DNA of 64,000 nucleotides from the NCBI GenBank assembly GCA_963809925.1, contig CAWELH010000008.1, positions 248,001 through 312,000 on the forward strand, written 5' to 3'. The stretch comes from DASQZK01 sp963809925 (GTDB taxonomy: Bacteria; Bacteroidota; Bacteroidia; Bacteroidales; GCA-2748055). The position numbers and the translations under genes were made by a program. The notes below the pieces were generated by a model. The model was given only the letters and a program-made list of their open reading frames with translations. It was not told where the DNA came from and made no database searches. Within the stretch, counting starts at the first letter, position 1, and every line of letters begins with the position of its first letter. Shown here piece by piece: positions 1 to 8,494 of this stretch.

Positions 1-1
1 T

Positions 2-970
2 ATTCATTCTGAATTCTACGGGGATCATAACGGGCTCAATGTGGCCGGTTACGCCCAGGTGGACATGGACGTTGTGAAGAAGCTGAAAATGAGCGGTGGT
101 GTTAGACTGGAACAGAACTACCTCGACAACAAGGCTGATCAGCTGGTACCTATTTTCAGGGCAGGACTCAACTATCACCCGGGAGGGTATACCTTTATCA
201 GGGCATCTTTCGGACAGGGCTACCGGTATCCATCTATCGCGGAGAAATATGCAGCCACCACCCTGGGATCAATACAGATCTACCCCAACCCGGAAATCCA
301 GTCGGAGAAGGGATGGAATTCCGAGGTGGGCATCAAGCAGGGTGTTCAGGCGGGAAACAGCACCGGGCAGCTCGACCTGGCATTTTTCTACCAGAGGAAT
401 ACCGACATGATCGAGTACCTTTTCGGACTTTACCCTGATCCGGTGACCGGTAATTTCGGTCTTGGTTTTAAATCAGCTAACGTCGAGCAATCGCGTATTT
501 TCGGTTGCGAGCTGGATTATATGCTGAAAAGGACTTCCGGGGAGCTGACCACAACCCTGAGCGGTGGATATATCTATACGTACCCCGTGGAATACAATCC
601 AATCACACACAGGAATAAAGACGTGTTCCTTAAATACCGGAGGAAGCATTCGGCAAAGCTTAATATTGAGAATCGCTACAGGAAGATGGTTCTCGGAGCA
701 GGTATGTATATCCGTTCACCCATCCTGAACATTGATAAGGTGTTTCTGGATGAAACCACGCGGGAAAGTTTCCTCCCGGGCTTCTATGAATACTGGACAA
801 ACGATAACAAGACCTATTTCCTCATGGATGTGAACCTGGGTTATGACCTGACAGATCATTTCAACCTGTCGCTGGTAATAAAAAACCTGACCAACACGGA
901 ATATATGGGTCGGCCCGGAGATATCAGGCCACAGCGCAGCTTCGGGATCAGATTATCAGGGAAATTTTAA
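2..970 (+). CDS. TonB-dependent outer membrane receptor, C-terminal part (5' end outside window)
   Basis: The frame is open from base 2, so the start lies before the window; the first GTG at 41 is internal. About 322 residues are visible. They show alternating aromatic/polar beta-strand patterns typical of a 22-strand TonB-dependent barrel, with GYRYPS near the front, and the protein ends SGKF with a terminal Phe as expected for BAM-inserted barrels. The family imports chelates, vitamins or oligosaccharides across the outer membrane with TonB energy. The plug domain and N-terminus are missing, so the substrate cannot be inferred. No gene follows on the same strand; the next gene is convergent beyond a repeat-rich gap. 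Confidence 0.88.
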   Translation: MHSEFYGDHNGLNVAGYAQVDMDVVKKLKMSGGVRLEQNYLDNKADQLVPIFRAGLNYHPGGYTFIRASFGQGYRYPSIAEKYAATTLGSIQIYPNPEIQSEKGWNSEVGIKQGVQAGNSTGQLDLAFFYQRNTDMIEYLFGLYPDPVTGNFGLGFKSANVEQSRIFGCELDYMLKRTSGELTTTLSGGYIYTYPVEYNPITHRNKDVFLKYRRKHSAKLNIENRYRKMVLGAGMYIRSPILNIDKVFLDETTRESFLPGFYEYWTNDNKTYFLMDVNLGYDLTDHFNLSLVIKNLTNTEYMGRPGDIRPQRSFGIRLSGKF

Positions 971-1108
971 TTGAGGGATCCAATCCGCTACCGGGGTACC
1001 AGTATCCTGGTTCAGATTTTCAGGCTTACCTTCTGTCACCGAATCTTCTTGCGCCTTTCACCTTTCTCCTTTCTCCTTTCACCTATTTCAGGACAAGTCA
1101 CCGCATAG

Positions 1109-1440
1109 CCTCATAACTCCACAACTTTTCCAAAGAGTTATGAGGTTATGAGGTTATGAGGTTATGAGGTTATGAGGTTATGAAGATGTTAATTCGGGGG
1201 CACTCTTTCTAGCTTTCTAACTTTCTAACTCTCTAACTCCTAACTCCATAACTTTTCCAAAGAGTTATGAGGTTATGAGGTTATGAGGTTATGAGGTTAT
1301 GAAGATGTTAATTCGGGGGCACTCTTTCTAACTTTTTAACTCTCTAACTCTCTAACTCCTAACTCCATAACTTTTCCAAAGAGTTATGAGGTTATGAGGT
1401 TATGAGGTTATGAAGATGTTAATTCGGGGGCACTCTTTCT
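1109..1440. repeat. Three-copy long direct repeat with internal 8-bp arrays
   Basis: The word ACTTTTCCAAAGAGTTA occurs at 1124, 1251 and 1370, i.e. at 127 and 119 bp spacing. Each copy continues into a tandem array of the 8-mer GTTATGAG, then GAAGATGTTAATTCGGGGG and a CTAACTCC-like pyrimidine tract. The number of full GTTATGAG units falls 4, 3, 2 from left to right, which exactly explains the 8-bp spacing difference. The first copy also has an 11-bp perfect inverted repeat (CCTCATAACTC 1109-1119 / GAGTTATGAGG 1135-1145). No coding function is seen. The rest of the 971-1502 gap holds pyrimidine-rich TTTCTCC/TTTCACC words near 1050-1085. Confidence 0.9.
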
Positions 1441-1474
1441 AACTTTTTAACTCTCTAACTCCTAACTCCATAAC

Positions 1475-1522
1475 TTCATCACTTCATCACTCCATCACTC
1501 CATCACTCCATCACTCCATCAC
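1475..1522. repeat. Six-copy 8-bp tandem array overlapping the end of the symporter gene
   Basis: Six head-to-tail copies of TYCATCAC. The minus-strand symporter stop codon (1503-1505) and its last six sense codons (SDGVME) fall inside the array, so the repeat supplies both the protein tail and the stop. Confidence 0.85.
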
Positions 1523-2924
1523 TTTCTTTCCCATTAATCAGCAATTCCTCAATTTCTTCCAGTGATTTTCCCTTTGTTTCCGGTAATTTGTAGATCAGGA
1601 CCAGGAGGCCGATAATACATATCAACGCGTACAGCCAGAAATTCATGGACCACCCCAGGTTTTCTTTTATTGAGGGGAATGTGAAGGTAAGGCTGAAATT
1701 ACCGATCCATAATGAAATTGCAGCCAGGGACATGGCCGCTCCGCGGATCCGGTTCGGAAAGATCTCTGAGAGAATGACCCAGACAATGGGAGCAAGGGTC
1801 AGGGAATAGATGGCGACACTTGCAAGTGTAAGCACTACAATGGGAATGCCCAGTTTTTCGATATGGAAGAAGTACCCTTCAATGATGTATATCACGGCCA
1901 GCCCTCCTGTCCCCAGCAACATCAAAGGTTTACGTCCGCTCTTTTCCACAATAAGAACGGTGATAATGACCGACACGACCATTACGGAACCTATAATGAC
2001 GATCTGCCCCATCATCTGGAGGATATCAAACCCTGCCGCCCTGAAGATGTCCGCAGCATAGTAAAAAATAACATTCATCCCGCACCATTGCTGGAGGACC
2101 GCAATGAATATACCGAGCAACAATATTTTGAGCAGGCCGGGTTCCAGCAGATCCCTGAAGTTCACCCTGTCCACTTCATCCTCGGAAATCGTTTTCTGAA
2201 TGAACGATACTTCCCTTTCTGCATATTCAACACCGCCTATTCGTGATAAAATTTTCCGGGCTTTTTTTACCTGACCTTTTTTTACCAGCCAGCGTACACT
2301 TTCCGGCATAATGATCATCAGGATGAAGAAGATCATTGCCGGAATGAATTCCAGTCCGAACATCCATCTCCATCCCATCTGCCCGTTCCAGCTCTGTTTT
2401 ATCATGGCATCCGTTGCATTAACCGGCATGGCAGTATCGATCAGCGATATTCTCCAGTTTGCTGTCTGTGCAACAAGGATCCCGATCATGATCATCAGCT
2501 GGTTGACCGAAACTAATTTTCCCCTCATATTTGCAGGGGACATTTCAGCAATATACATGGGGGAGAGATTCAGCGCTATCCCGATCCCGAATCCGCCTAT
2601 GATCCGGAAAATATTGTACGCCTCAAAGGTCCCGGCCTGTGCAGTACCGATTGCCGACACTGCAAACAGGAACCCTGAAAGGATGAGCAATCGTCGTCTC
2701 CCGAATTTATCACTCAGCAGAAAACACAGGAGCGCACCGAAAATGCAGCCGATCAGTGCTGAACTTGTTCCCCATCCCTTGAGTGCGGGGGTGGTAATGC
2801 CAAAATAGGGTTCGTAGAAATTCTTAGCTCCCCCCACCACGACCCAGTCATAACCAAAAAGAAAACCGCCCATGGCGGCCACAAAGGTCATCAGCCATAT
2901 AAATCGGATGTTTAATTGCGGCAT
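1503..2924 (-). CDS. MFS sugar porter family transporter (sugar:H+ symporter type)
   Basis: This 473-residue protein has about 12 predicted membrane helices and the sugar-porter signatures: GFLFGYD near residue 20, DKFGRRR after helix 2, PESVRWL before the central loop, QQWCGMNVIFYY in helix 7, and PETKGKSLEE at the end. XylE- and GLUT-type members move hexoses or pentoses across the inner membrane, usually with protons. It lies 22 bp downstream of a mannose-6-phosphate-isomerase-like gene on the same strand, so the two probably form an uptake/isomerisation operon. The substrate is not determined. The last residues come from an 8-bp repeat array, suggesting an altered native C-terminus. Confidence 0.9.
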   Translation of the reverse strand: MPQLNIRFIWLMTFVAAMGGFLFGYDWVVVGGAKNFYEPYFGITTPALKGWGTSSALIGCIFGALLCFLLSDKFGRRRLLILSGFLFAVSAIGTAQAGTFEAYNIFRIIGGFGIGIALNLSPMYIAEMSPANMRGKLVSVNQLMIMIGILVAQTANWRISLIDTAMPVNATDAMIKQSWNGQMGWRWMFGLEFIPAMIFFILMIIMPESVRWLVKKGQVKKARKILSRIGGVEYAEREVSFIQKTISEDEVDRVNFRDLLEPGLLKILLLGIFIAVLQQWCGMNVIFYYAADIFRAAGFDILQMMGQIVIIGSVMVVSVIITVLIVEKSGRKPLMLLGTGGLAVIYIIEGYFFHIEKLGIPIVVLTLASVAIYSLTLAPIVWVILSEIFPNRIRGAAMSLAAISLWIGNFSLTFTFPSIKENLGWSMNFWLYALICIIGLLVLIYKLPETKGKSLEEIEELLINGKESDGVME

Positions 2925-2946
2925 ATTTTTCCGGATAAAAGATCGT

Positions 2947-4392
2947 TTATAAAGTCAGTTCGGGGTTACCGGGACCAAAATGCTTGAGCATAACGATCGG
3001 GTCACTGCCGGAAGGGTTCGTTATCTTAATCCCATCCCTGGCAGCCTGCTCGCTCACAAAATATTCATCGAAGGTCAGTTGGCCGTAGCGTATCAATGCC
3101 GGGGTTTCAATATCCAGATCATTCATTTTGCCATGCCCCTGCATCATAATCAGACCGTAAGCACCTGCATCTTTTATAACAACGGATGCTCCGGGAAATA
3201 CGGTCAATTCCTTCGCGCTGAAGGCATCCGAGCGGTAACAAATCCAGTTTTCCATATAACCCTGTTCCTTCGTTTCCTCCAGGGGTTTGACCGGTACCGG
3301 ATTCATGAACCGGTTCATTTTAAAATCGGGATCTACGTTCAAATCCCAGTCGATAAGCTCCATCAGATAATCAAAGTCTCCCAGCCGGTCACCAGGGGTA
3401 TCCTTCCACAGGAGTTCTTCAGGAACAACGGCATCATTGACAAGAGACTGGTACATGGCATAAACATCGGAAGCTTTTTGAGGTTCATAGGTACAAAGGC
3501 TTCCCGGAGCATGGAGCACTCCCGGGGGAACATCCCATCCGGTACCGGTTTCCAGTCTGTAGGCCTGCGAAATAGCAGTGATATTATTATCCCCCCTGGT
3601 GAAATCTTTCAGGCACTTCAGTACTTCTTCCCTGGTAGTCCCGGGAATTAACCCGAAAAATGTATAGGGAAAGTCACCGGGGTGATTGTTAACCTGGGGA
3701 GGGAAGTAGTAGGCTTCGGGTTTTCCCTTCTGGTTGACCAGCCCGGCATGTTGATCGCGGTGGTGGATATGATGGGGCAACGCACCCTTATTATCGAAAA
3801 ACTTGGAGTACATCGGCCAGCTCCCATAGGAATCCCAGAGCCGTTCCCCGATCAGTGAGCCTTTTAGCCGGGCTACGGCATCCCTTAAAAGGGCACGGGA
3901 AGTTCCCGAACGATCCTGAAAGACAATTTCACTTAATCCTTCGTTTTTCCCTGTCAGTGGGCCATTGTCAGCCGGTGTAGTCGATGAAAACCACCGTTCG
4001 TCGATACCGCCCCTTTTCCCTCCCAGGCAATAATAGTCATCAGGATGTAGTTTGATCCTTCTCCCGGGGATACAGAATGAACGGGGAACCCAGTTGGGTG
4101 CCAGCCTCAGGATTCCTTTGCCCTGTTCAAAGGCTAGTTCGATGATGTTTTCCGCATTCATTGCGTAATATTTCGGGTAAGATATGAAATTTTCAGGAAA
4201 AGTGACAGACCCGTTTCCTGCTTTTCTTTTGTCTGCAGGATTCTCCTTTAAATGCGATCCTGCGTGAAGAGCCTTCCGGACGATCGAAGACAGTGTCGAC
4301 GACGGTTTTTTCAGAAGGTTTTGGTAACTATAATCATCGTTGAGGTAAAGAACTGCAATATGGATTTGATCCTGATTTAGGAACTCATTCAT
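2947..4392 (-). CDS. Mannose-6-phosphate isomerase-like cupin protein
   Basis: This 481-residue protein resembles large class I mannose-6-phosphate isomerase homologues. Candidate metal-binding motifs are HIHHRDQH around residues 207-214 and VPPGVLHAPG around 288-297, the usual cupin spacing of a paired His motif and a downstream His. A second C-terminal cupin half is suggested by LTVFPGASVVIKDAGAYG. It most likely acts on a phosphorylated or free sugar in the cytoplasm. It is the first gene of a two-gene unit with the downstream sugar symporter. The length exceeds classical ManA, and the substrate is unknown. No Shine-Dalgarno sequence is visible before the ATG. Confidence 0.75.
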   Translation of the reverse strand: MNEFLNQDQIHIAVLYLNDDYSYQNLLKKPSSTLSSIVRKALHAGSHLKENPADKRKAGNGSVTFPENFISYPKYYAMNAENIIELAFEQGKGILRLAPNWVPRSFCIPGRRIKLHPDDYYCLGGKRGGIDERWFSSTTPADNGPLTGKNEGLSEIVFQDRSGTSRALLRDAVARLKGSLIGERLWDSYGSWPMYSKFFDNKGALPHHIHHRDQHAGLVNQKGKPEAYYFPPQVNNHPGDFPYTFFGLIPGTTREEVLKCLKDFTRGDNNITAISQAYRLETGTGWDVPPGVLHAPGSLCTYEPQKASDVYAMYQSLVNDAVVPEELLWKDTPGDRLGDFDYLMELIDWDLNVDPDFKMNRFMNPVPVKPLEETKEQGYMENWICYRSDAFSAKELTVFPGASVVIKDAGAYGLIMMQGHGKMNDLDIETPALIRYGQLTFDEYFVSEQAARDGIKITNPSGSDPIVMLKHFGPGNPELTL

Positions 4393-4588
4393 GTGGATTT
4401 TTCAATGTAAGGGGCCATTATACCTTTTGTGAATCTAAAAATGAAGAACTTCTTATAAAATGGATTGAACATGATTATAACGGTAAAGTTACTTGGAAGT
4501 GAGCTAAGATAAATCGACGGAAATATAAATAAAAGGTAATCAGTCTATTACAAAATCCGTCATCCCTCCCGTCACCCCCTTCAACAAA

Positions 4589-4620
4589 AAATCCCGCAAG
4601 TCATTGACTATGCGGGATTT
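4589..4620 (-). terminator. Intrinsic terminator of tRNA-Phe
   Basis: A 10-bp perfect stem (AAATCCCGCA 4589-4598 / TGCGGGATTT 4611-4620) with a 12-nt loop. On the minus strand it is followed by a T run, 15 bp past the tRNA 3' end. Confidence 0.85.
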
Positions 4621-4634
4621 ACGTTTAAAAGCGG

Positions 4635-4707
4635 TGGTGCCACCAGGAATCGAACCGGGGACACCAGGATTTTCAGTCCTGTGCTCTACCTACTGAGCTA
4701 TGGCACC
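4635..4707 (-). tRNA. tRNA-Phe (GAA)
   Basis: A 73-nt cloverleaf read on the minus strand. The acceptor arm GGTGCCA pairs with TGGCACC and the discriminator is A. The anticodon loop CTGAAAA gives GAA, and the T-arm GGTTCGATTCC is present. CCA is not encoded. Confidence 0.96.
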
Positions 4708-4911
4708 AAATAAGAAATTAAATAATCTGTACACTGCCAACCGTCCTGATAAATATCAGAAATGGCAGCGTCCTTTTTGGGAGAGACAAAAGTATTAAAA
4801 TTTTTATTTAAGCAATAATTAATTTAAAAAAAATGTAGGCCCTGACGCGTATGCCAGTATTGGCAGGGGTCTCCGTTCGTCACCTGTTGCATGGTATAAA
4901 GAATTAACAAA

Positions 4912-4944
4912 GAACCCGCCGGTTCGATGCATGCCAGCGGGTTC
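4912..4944 (-). terminator. Terminator downstream of the spondin lipoprotein
   Basis: An 8-bp stem (GAACCCGC / GCGGGTTC) followed on the minus strand by TTTGTT, 38 bp past the stop codon at 4982. The short U run makes it moderately convincing. The rest of 4708-4981 shows only a nested hairpin (CTGCCA 4734-4739 / TGGCAG 4763-4768) without a clear role. Confidence 0.65.
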
Positions 4945-4981
4945 CTTCAGAATCCATCTCCTCAACGATATGATGGTTCCG

Positions 4982-6280
4982 TTACAACGCTAAAACGCTT
5001 ACTTTTATAACCTGCCCGACATCCGGCCAGTGGAATCCGTCATTTATCAACATGACATCTTCCGATTCGTCAACTCCGCCATTGCCACCCTCGTGGATTC
5101 CGGCACCGGGATATTCATTGACTTCCGTACCTGCATCCCAGAGCATGATCTGACTGGTCAGATCACCGCTGATCCCCGTGGCACCGTTAAACAGCCGGAT
5201 GCCCATGTCGCCGGGAGCAAAAAACTCATCATTCGACTTACCCAGCATCGAGGCAAAACTGAGGTATTCACCTGGCTTGGCGTGCACAACAAACGTGTAC
5301 GACTGACCGGGCATCAGCGGAGCAGGATCCGTGGCCCCGTCGGGAATGTTATATACCCCTGCGTCATACCCGTCGGCAGCCAGCGAGTTGTATACCCCGG
5401 TTGGATCACCAACCTCTGAAAGCATCTCCAGCCCTTCACCGTAATCGGGTTTGCCTTCCTTAAAGATGGGCTTTTGTCCGTGTTTGTGGACAACCCATAC
5501 ACCGGGAGCTACAGGCGAAACATAGCCGCTGTGCATCTCAAGATAGGTGCTAAGAGGTTCTGCATTACCAGTTTCAGAGAGAGCCTCCAGACCCTTTCCA
5601 TAATCCAGCTGCCCTTCCGTAAATATCGGTTTCTGCATATCGCTGTGAACCACCCAGGCTACCGGTGAAAGTGGTGTGGTTGATCCGTCAAGGTCCTTAA
5701 CCGTTAACGTGAACATGCTTACACCATCATATTCCAGCGATACCTCAATATTGTCTTCAACATTGTTGTAAGTGTAACCGTCCATAACGTTATCCGTATT
5801 CCTGACACTCTGAATGGGCTGCGATTCATCTGCCCCATCCTCCCCGGAAGCCGGTGCATGGTTCACTTCCGTTCCGCAATCCCAGAGACTGATCATAGAG
5901 GTTATATTGCCCGTAGTCGGTGTAGTACCGTTAAACAGTTCAATACCCCCATCTGAAGGTCCGTAAAAAAGGTCGTTCGAAGCACCATACATGGTCGCAA
6001 ACGACAGTTTATGCCCTTTTCCGGCATGGAACTTTATGGTAAACGACTGCCCGGGATGAGCAGGGCCTGCATTGGTCTCCCCGTCGGGAATAAACTGGCC
6101 CCCTGCGGCAAAGTAATCATACGGCACCGATACATTTTCAATATGCACCAGAAAAGAACCCCCGGGTCCGTTTCCGTGCCCTCCCCCATCCTTAATGGCG
6201 TCCAACAGTTCAGCCTTGTTGCACCCGGTAAACATAGCACCGGCAAGGATGACAACCGATAATAATGATAGCTTTTTCAT
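4982..6280 (-). CDS. Lipoprotein with two spondin_N-type domains
   Basis: The 432-residue product starts with a lipoprotein signal (Cys near residue 20 in AMFTGC). Two homologous spondin-like domains follow (about residues 43-200 and 300-432). Both contain the ordered words PGQSFTIKFHA/PGQSYTFVVHA, LSFATM/LSFASM, SNDLFY/SNDEFF, GIELFNG/GIRLFNG and WDCGTEVN/WDAGTEVN. Between them lies a second duplicated module (WVVHSDMQKPIFTEG and WVVHKHGQKPIFKEG, each leading to LSE.G). The protein is probably a surface or periplasmic lipoprotein. Spondin_N proteins in bacteria have no firmly assigned role. It appears monocistronic, ending in the hairpin at 4912-4944. Confidence 0.82.
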   Translation of the reverse strand: MKKLSLLSVVILAGAMFTGCNKAELLDAIKDGGGHGNGPGGSFLVHIENVSVPYDYFAAGGQFIPDGETNAGPAHPGQSFTIKFHAGKGHKLSFATMYGASNDLFYGPSDGGIELFNGTTPTTGNITSMISLWDCGTEVNHAPASGEDGADESQPIQSVRNTDNVMDGYTYNNVEDNIEVSLEYDGVSMFTLTVKDLDGSTTPLSPVAWVVHSDMQKPIFTEGQLDYGKGLEALSETGNAEPLSTYLEMHSGYVSPVAPGVWVVHKHGQKPIFKEGKPDYGEGLEMLSEVGDPTGVYNSLAADGYDAGVYNIPDGATDPAPLMPGQSYTFVVHAKPGEYLSFASMLGKSNDEFFAPGDMGIRLFNGATGISGDLTSQIMLWDAGTEVNEYPGAGIHEGGNGGVDESEDVMLINDGFHWPDVGQVIKVSVLAL

Positions 6281-6431
6281 AATAATACGTTTTAATTTGT
6301 TTGCTGCTAAATTCCATAGTAAGTATCACAGAATGGTCACAGGAATTTCAAGTTTTTAATATTTCGGTCCCAATCCATAGATGACTGAATTTCAGATGGT
6401 GTGACACAGCACAGCGTGTCTCAAAAGTTAG

Positions 6432-6439
6432 TACCTTTG
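6432..6439 (+). promoter_or_regulatory. -7 box TACCTTTG next to the M16 peptidase start
   Basis: Exact match to the Bacteroidota -7 consensus TAnnTTTG, ending 5 bp before the ATG at 6445. This implies a leaderless or nearly leaderless mRNA. No good -33 TTTG is seen at 19-21 bp. Confidence 0.5.
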
Positions 6440-6444
6440 CAGCC

Positions 6445-7665
6445 ATGGAATTTCAGGCACATACTCTTCCGAACGGAATCAGGCTGGTACATATTCCGGT
6501 GACCAGCATGGCCGCCCATTTTGGGTTCATGGTCCATACCGGCTCACGCGATGAGAAAGTCCGTGAGAACGGCATGGCACATTTTATCGAACATGTGATC
6601 TTCAAGGGCACCAGTAAGCGAAAGGCGTTTCATATCCTGTCGAGGCTCGAGGACGTAGGAGGTGAACTCAATGCCTATACCACAAAGGAAGAAACCTGCA
6701 TCTATGCCTCATTCCTGTGGCAGGACTATGAGCGTGCTATCGAACTCGTCCACGATATTTGTTTTAACTCGGTGTTCCCCCCCAGGGAACTGGACAAAGA
6801 AAAGAGCATCATCATCGACGAGATCATGTCGTACCTCGATACACCATCCGACCTGATTTTTGATGAGTTCGAGGAACAGGTATTTAACCACCATCCTATC
6901 GGACGCAGCATTCTGGGCGATGAGAAACATATCATGAGTTTCAGCCGTGATGATGTCAATCATTTTATACGTCACAATTATGCCACCAATGAAATGGTTC
7001 TTTGTTCGGTCGGCAACCTCAGCTTCACGAATTACCAGAAGCTATGTGAGAAATATTTCGGCCAGGTTGAGCCAAAAGAACGGATCAGGAAAAGGATCAG
7101 ACCAAATTCCTATGAGGCCCTCCAACGGACAGTTGCGAAAAACACTCACCAGTCACACTGTATCGTTGGCAATACTGCGTATGACGCGCATTCTGAAAAG
7201 CGTTTCCCGCTTGCGCTTCTGAATAATATTCTTGGCGGACCCGGAATGAACAGCCGTCTTAACATGAGCCTGCGAGAGAAAAGTGGTTATTCCTACAACG
7301 TAGAATCACACTACTCACCTTACACGGATACCGGTATCATAGATATCTACTTCGGCAGCGATAAGGATAAGCACCAGAAGAGCCTGGACCTTGTATTCCG
7401 TGAATTTCAGAAATTAAGGGTAGAGCAACTGGGTACGCTTCAACTCAGTAAAGCTAAAAAACAACTGATGGGCCAGGTGGCCATCGCATCCGAAAGCAAT
7501 GAACACCTCATGCTCACCCTGGCGAAAAGTATCCTTCTCTATAATCATTTTGACACACTGGAAGAAATCCGTGAAAAGATCGATGCAATAAGCGCATCCG
7601 AAATTCTGGAAGTTGCCAATGAAATCCTCGACCCCGAAAAATTATCAATCTTACATTACGAGTGA
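6445..7665 (+). CDS. M16 family zinc metallopeptidase
   Basis: This 406-residue protein carries the inverted zinc motif HFIEH (about residues 46-50) and the distal Glu in the EKSIIIDEI segment some 75 residues later, so a catalytically competent M16 (pitrilysin/processing-peptidase) half is expected. The C-terminal half contains the second M16 fold (LGGPGMNSRLNMSLREKSG). Single-chain M16B proteins of this size usually act as dimers and degrade or process peptides. No signal peptide is seen, so it is probably cytoplasmic. It overlaps the downstream methyltransferase start by one base, which suggests translational coupling. Confidence 0.92.
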   Translation: MEFQAHTLPNGIRLVHIPVTSMAAHFGFMVHTGSRDEKVRENGMAHFIEHVIFKGTSKRKAFHILSRLEDVGGELNAYTTKEETCIYASFLWQDYERAIELVHDICFNSVFPPRELDKEKSIIIDEIMSYLDTPSDLIFDEFEEQVFNHHPIGRSILGDEKHIMSFSRDDVNHFIRHNYATNEMVLCSVGNLSFTNYQKLCEKYFGQVEPKERIRKRIRPNSYEALQRTVAKNTHQSHCIVGNTAYDAHSEKRFPLALLNNILGGPGMNSRLNMSLREKSGYSYNVESHYSPYTDTGIIDIYFGSDKDKHQKSLDLVFREFQKLRVEQLGTLQLSKAKKQLMGQVAIASESNEHLMLTLAKSILLYNHFDTLEEIREKIDAISASEILEVANEILDPEKLSILHYE

Positions 7666-8315
7666 TGGAAATTTTTGAAGAAGCACACAGCCTCAACCGC
7701 TATATCATATCCCATTCTTCTGCGGAAGACCCTCTTCTTGAAGAGATCCGCAGATTCACCTACCTGAACGTGGTAGCTCCAAATATGCTTTCCGGACCTG
7801 TACAGGGAAAATTCCTCGAGTTCATCAGCCGGTTGGTACAACCATCCCGCATCCTTGAGATCGGAACCTATACCGGCTATTCCGCAATTTGCATGGCCCG
7901 TGGACTCAAGGACGGCGGCAAACTGATCACCTTCGAGATCAACGATGAACTTAACGAGATAAGTACCGGCTTTTTCAGGAGAGCAGGACTGGAAAACAAG
8001 ATCGAACGGATCAACGACGATGCCCGCAAGATCATCCCCACACTTGATGAAACCTTCGACCTGGCCTTTATCGACGGCGAAAAGGAAGAATATATTGAAT
8101 ATTACCGCCTGGTGATGGAAAAACTTTCACCGGGTGGCATCATCATTGCCGACAATGTGCTCTGGTACGGAAAAGTCCTCGATCCTGCTAAAAACAAAGA
8201 CTCAGCAACCAGGGGAATTGAAGCCTTCAATAATCACGTTACAGCCGATCCTGCGGTGGAGAATTTTATTTTGCCATTGCGTGACGGGCTGATGGTGGTG
8301 AGGAAGACCATATGA
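7665..8315 (+). CDS. Class I SAM-dependent O-methyltransferase (family 3, COMT-like)
   Basis: The ATG at 7665 overlaps the TGA of the M16 gene by one base and is preferred over the GTG at 7662. The 216-residue protein has the SAM-binding motif LEIGTYTGYSA (about 66-76), an acidic motif II around TFEIND, the metal-associated FIDGEKEEY and IIADNVLWYG with its Asp-Asn pair. These mark cation-dependent O-methyltransferases related to catechol and caffeoyl-CoA enzymes. The acceptor in this organism is unknown. A stem (ATCTGGAG 8327-8334 / CTCCAGAT 8361-8368) follows the stop but has no T run. Confidence 0.9.
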   Translation: MEIFEEAHSLNRYIISHSSAEDPLLEEIRRFTYLNVVAPNMLSGPVQGKFLEFISRLVQPSRILEIGTYTGYSAICMARGLKDGGKLITFEINDELNEISTGFFRRAGLENKIERINDDARKIIPTLDETFDLAFIDGEKEEYIEYYRLVMEKLSPGGIIIADNVLWYGKVLDPAKNKDSATRGIEAFNNHVTADPAVENFILPLRDGLMVVRKTI

Positions 8316-8405
8316 AATGCACGATCATCTGGAGCTGGGGCATAAGATCTTACGGCCACTCTCCAGATAATAATACATTTCACTTGATCTTTCAATTGTT
8401 CAATG

Positions 8406-8447
8406 TTCCGTAAACTATTCTAAACAAAATTTGTTAGATTAACGGAA
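8406..8447. promoter_or_regulatory. Nested palindrome upstream of the MerR/B12 regulator
   Basis: Inner arms TCTAAACAAA (8419-8428) and TTTGTTAGA (8430-8438), and outer arms TTCCGT (8406-8411) and ACGGAA (8442-8447), lie 48-89 bp before the ATG. It is a plausible autoregulatory operator, as MerR proteins bind dyads. A related half-site lies at the ECF sigma promoter near 15864-15877. Confidence 0.45.
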
Positions 8448-8494
8448 TTATTCAAAGTACATTAAAGATTAAATCGATCACACCGAAGTGCTTT

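Noticed and set aside
2980..3651. 223-codon open frame antisense to the cupin gene
   Set aside because: Shadow of a well-supported gene in another frame; composition is that of reversed coding sequence.
8327..8368. Terminator after the O-methyltransferase
   Set aside because: An 8-bp stem exists but the loop is 26 nt and no T run follows, so it was left as a note only.
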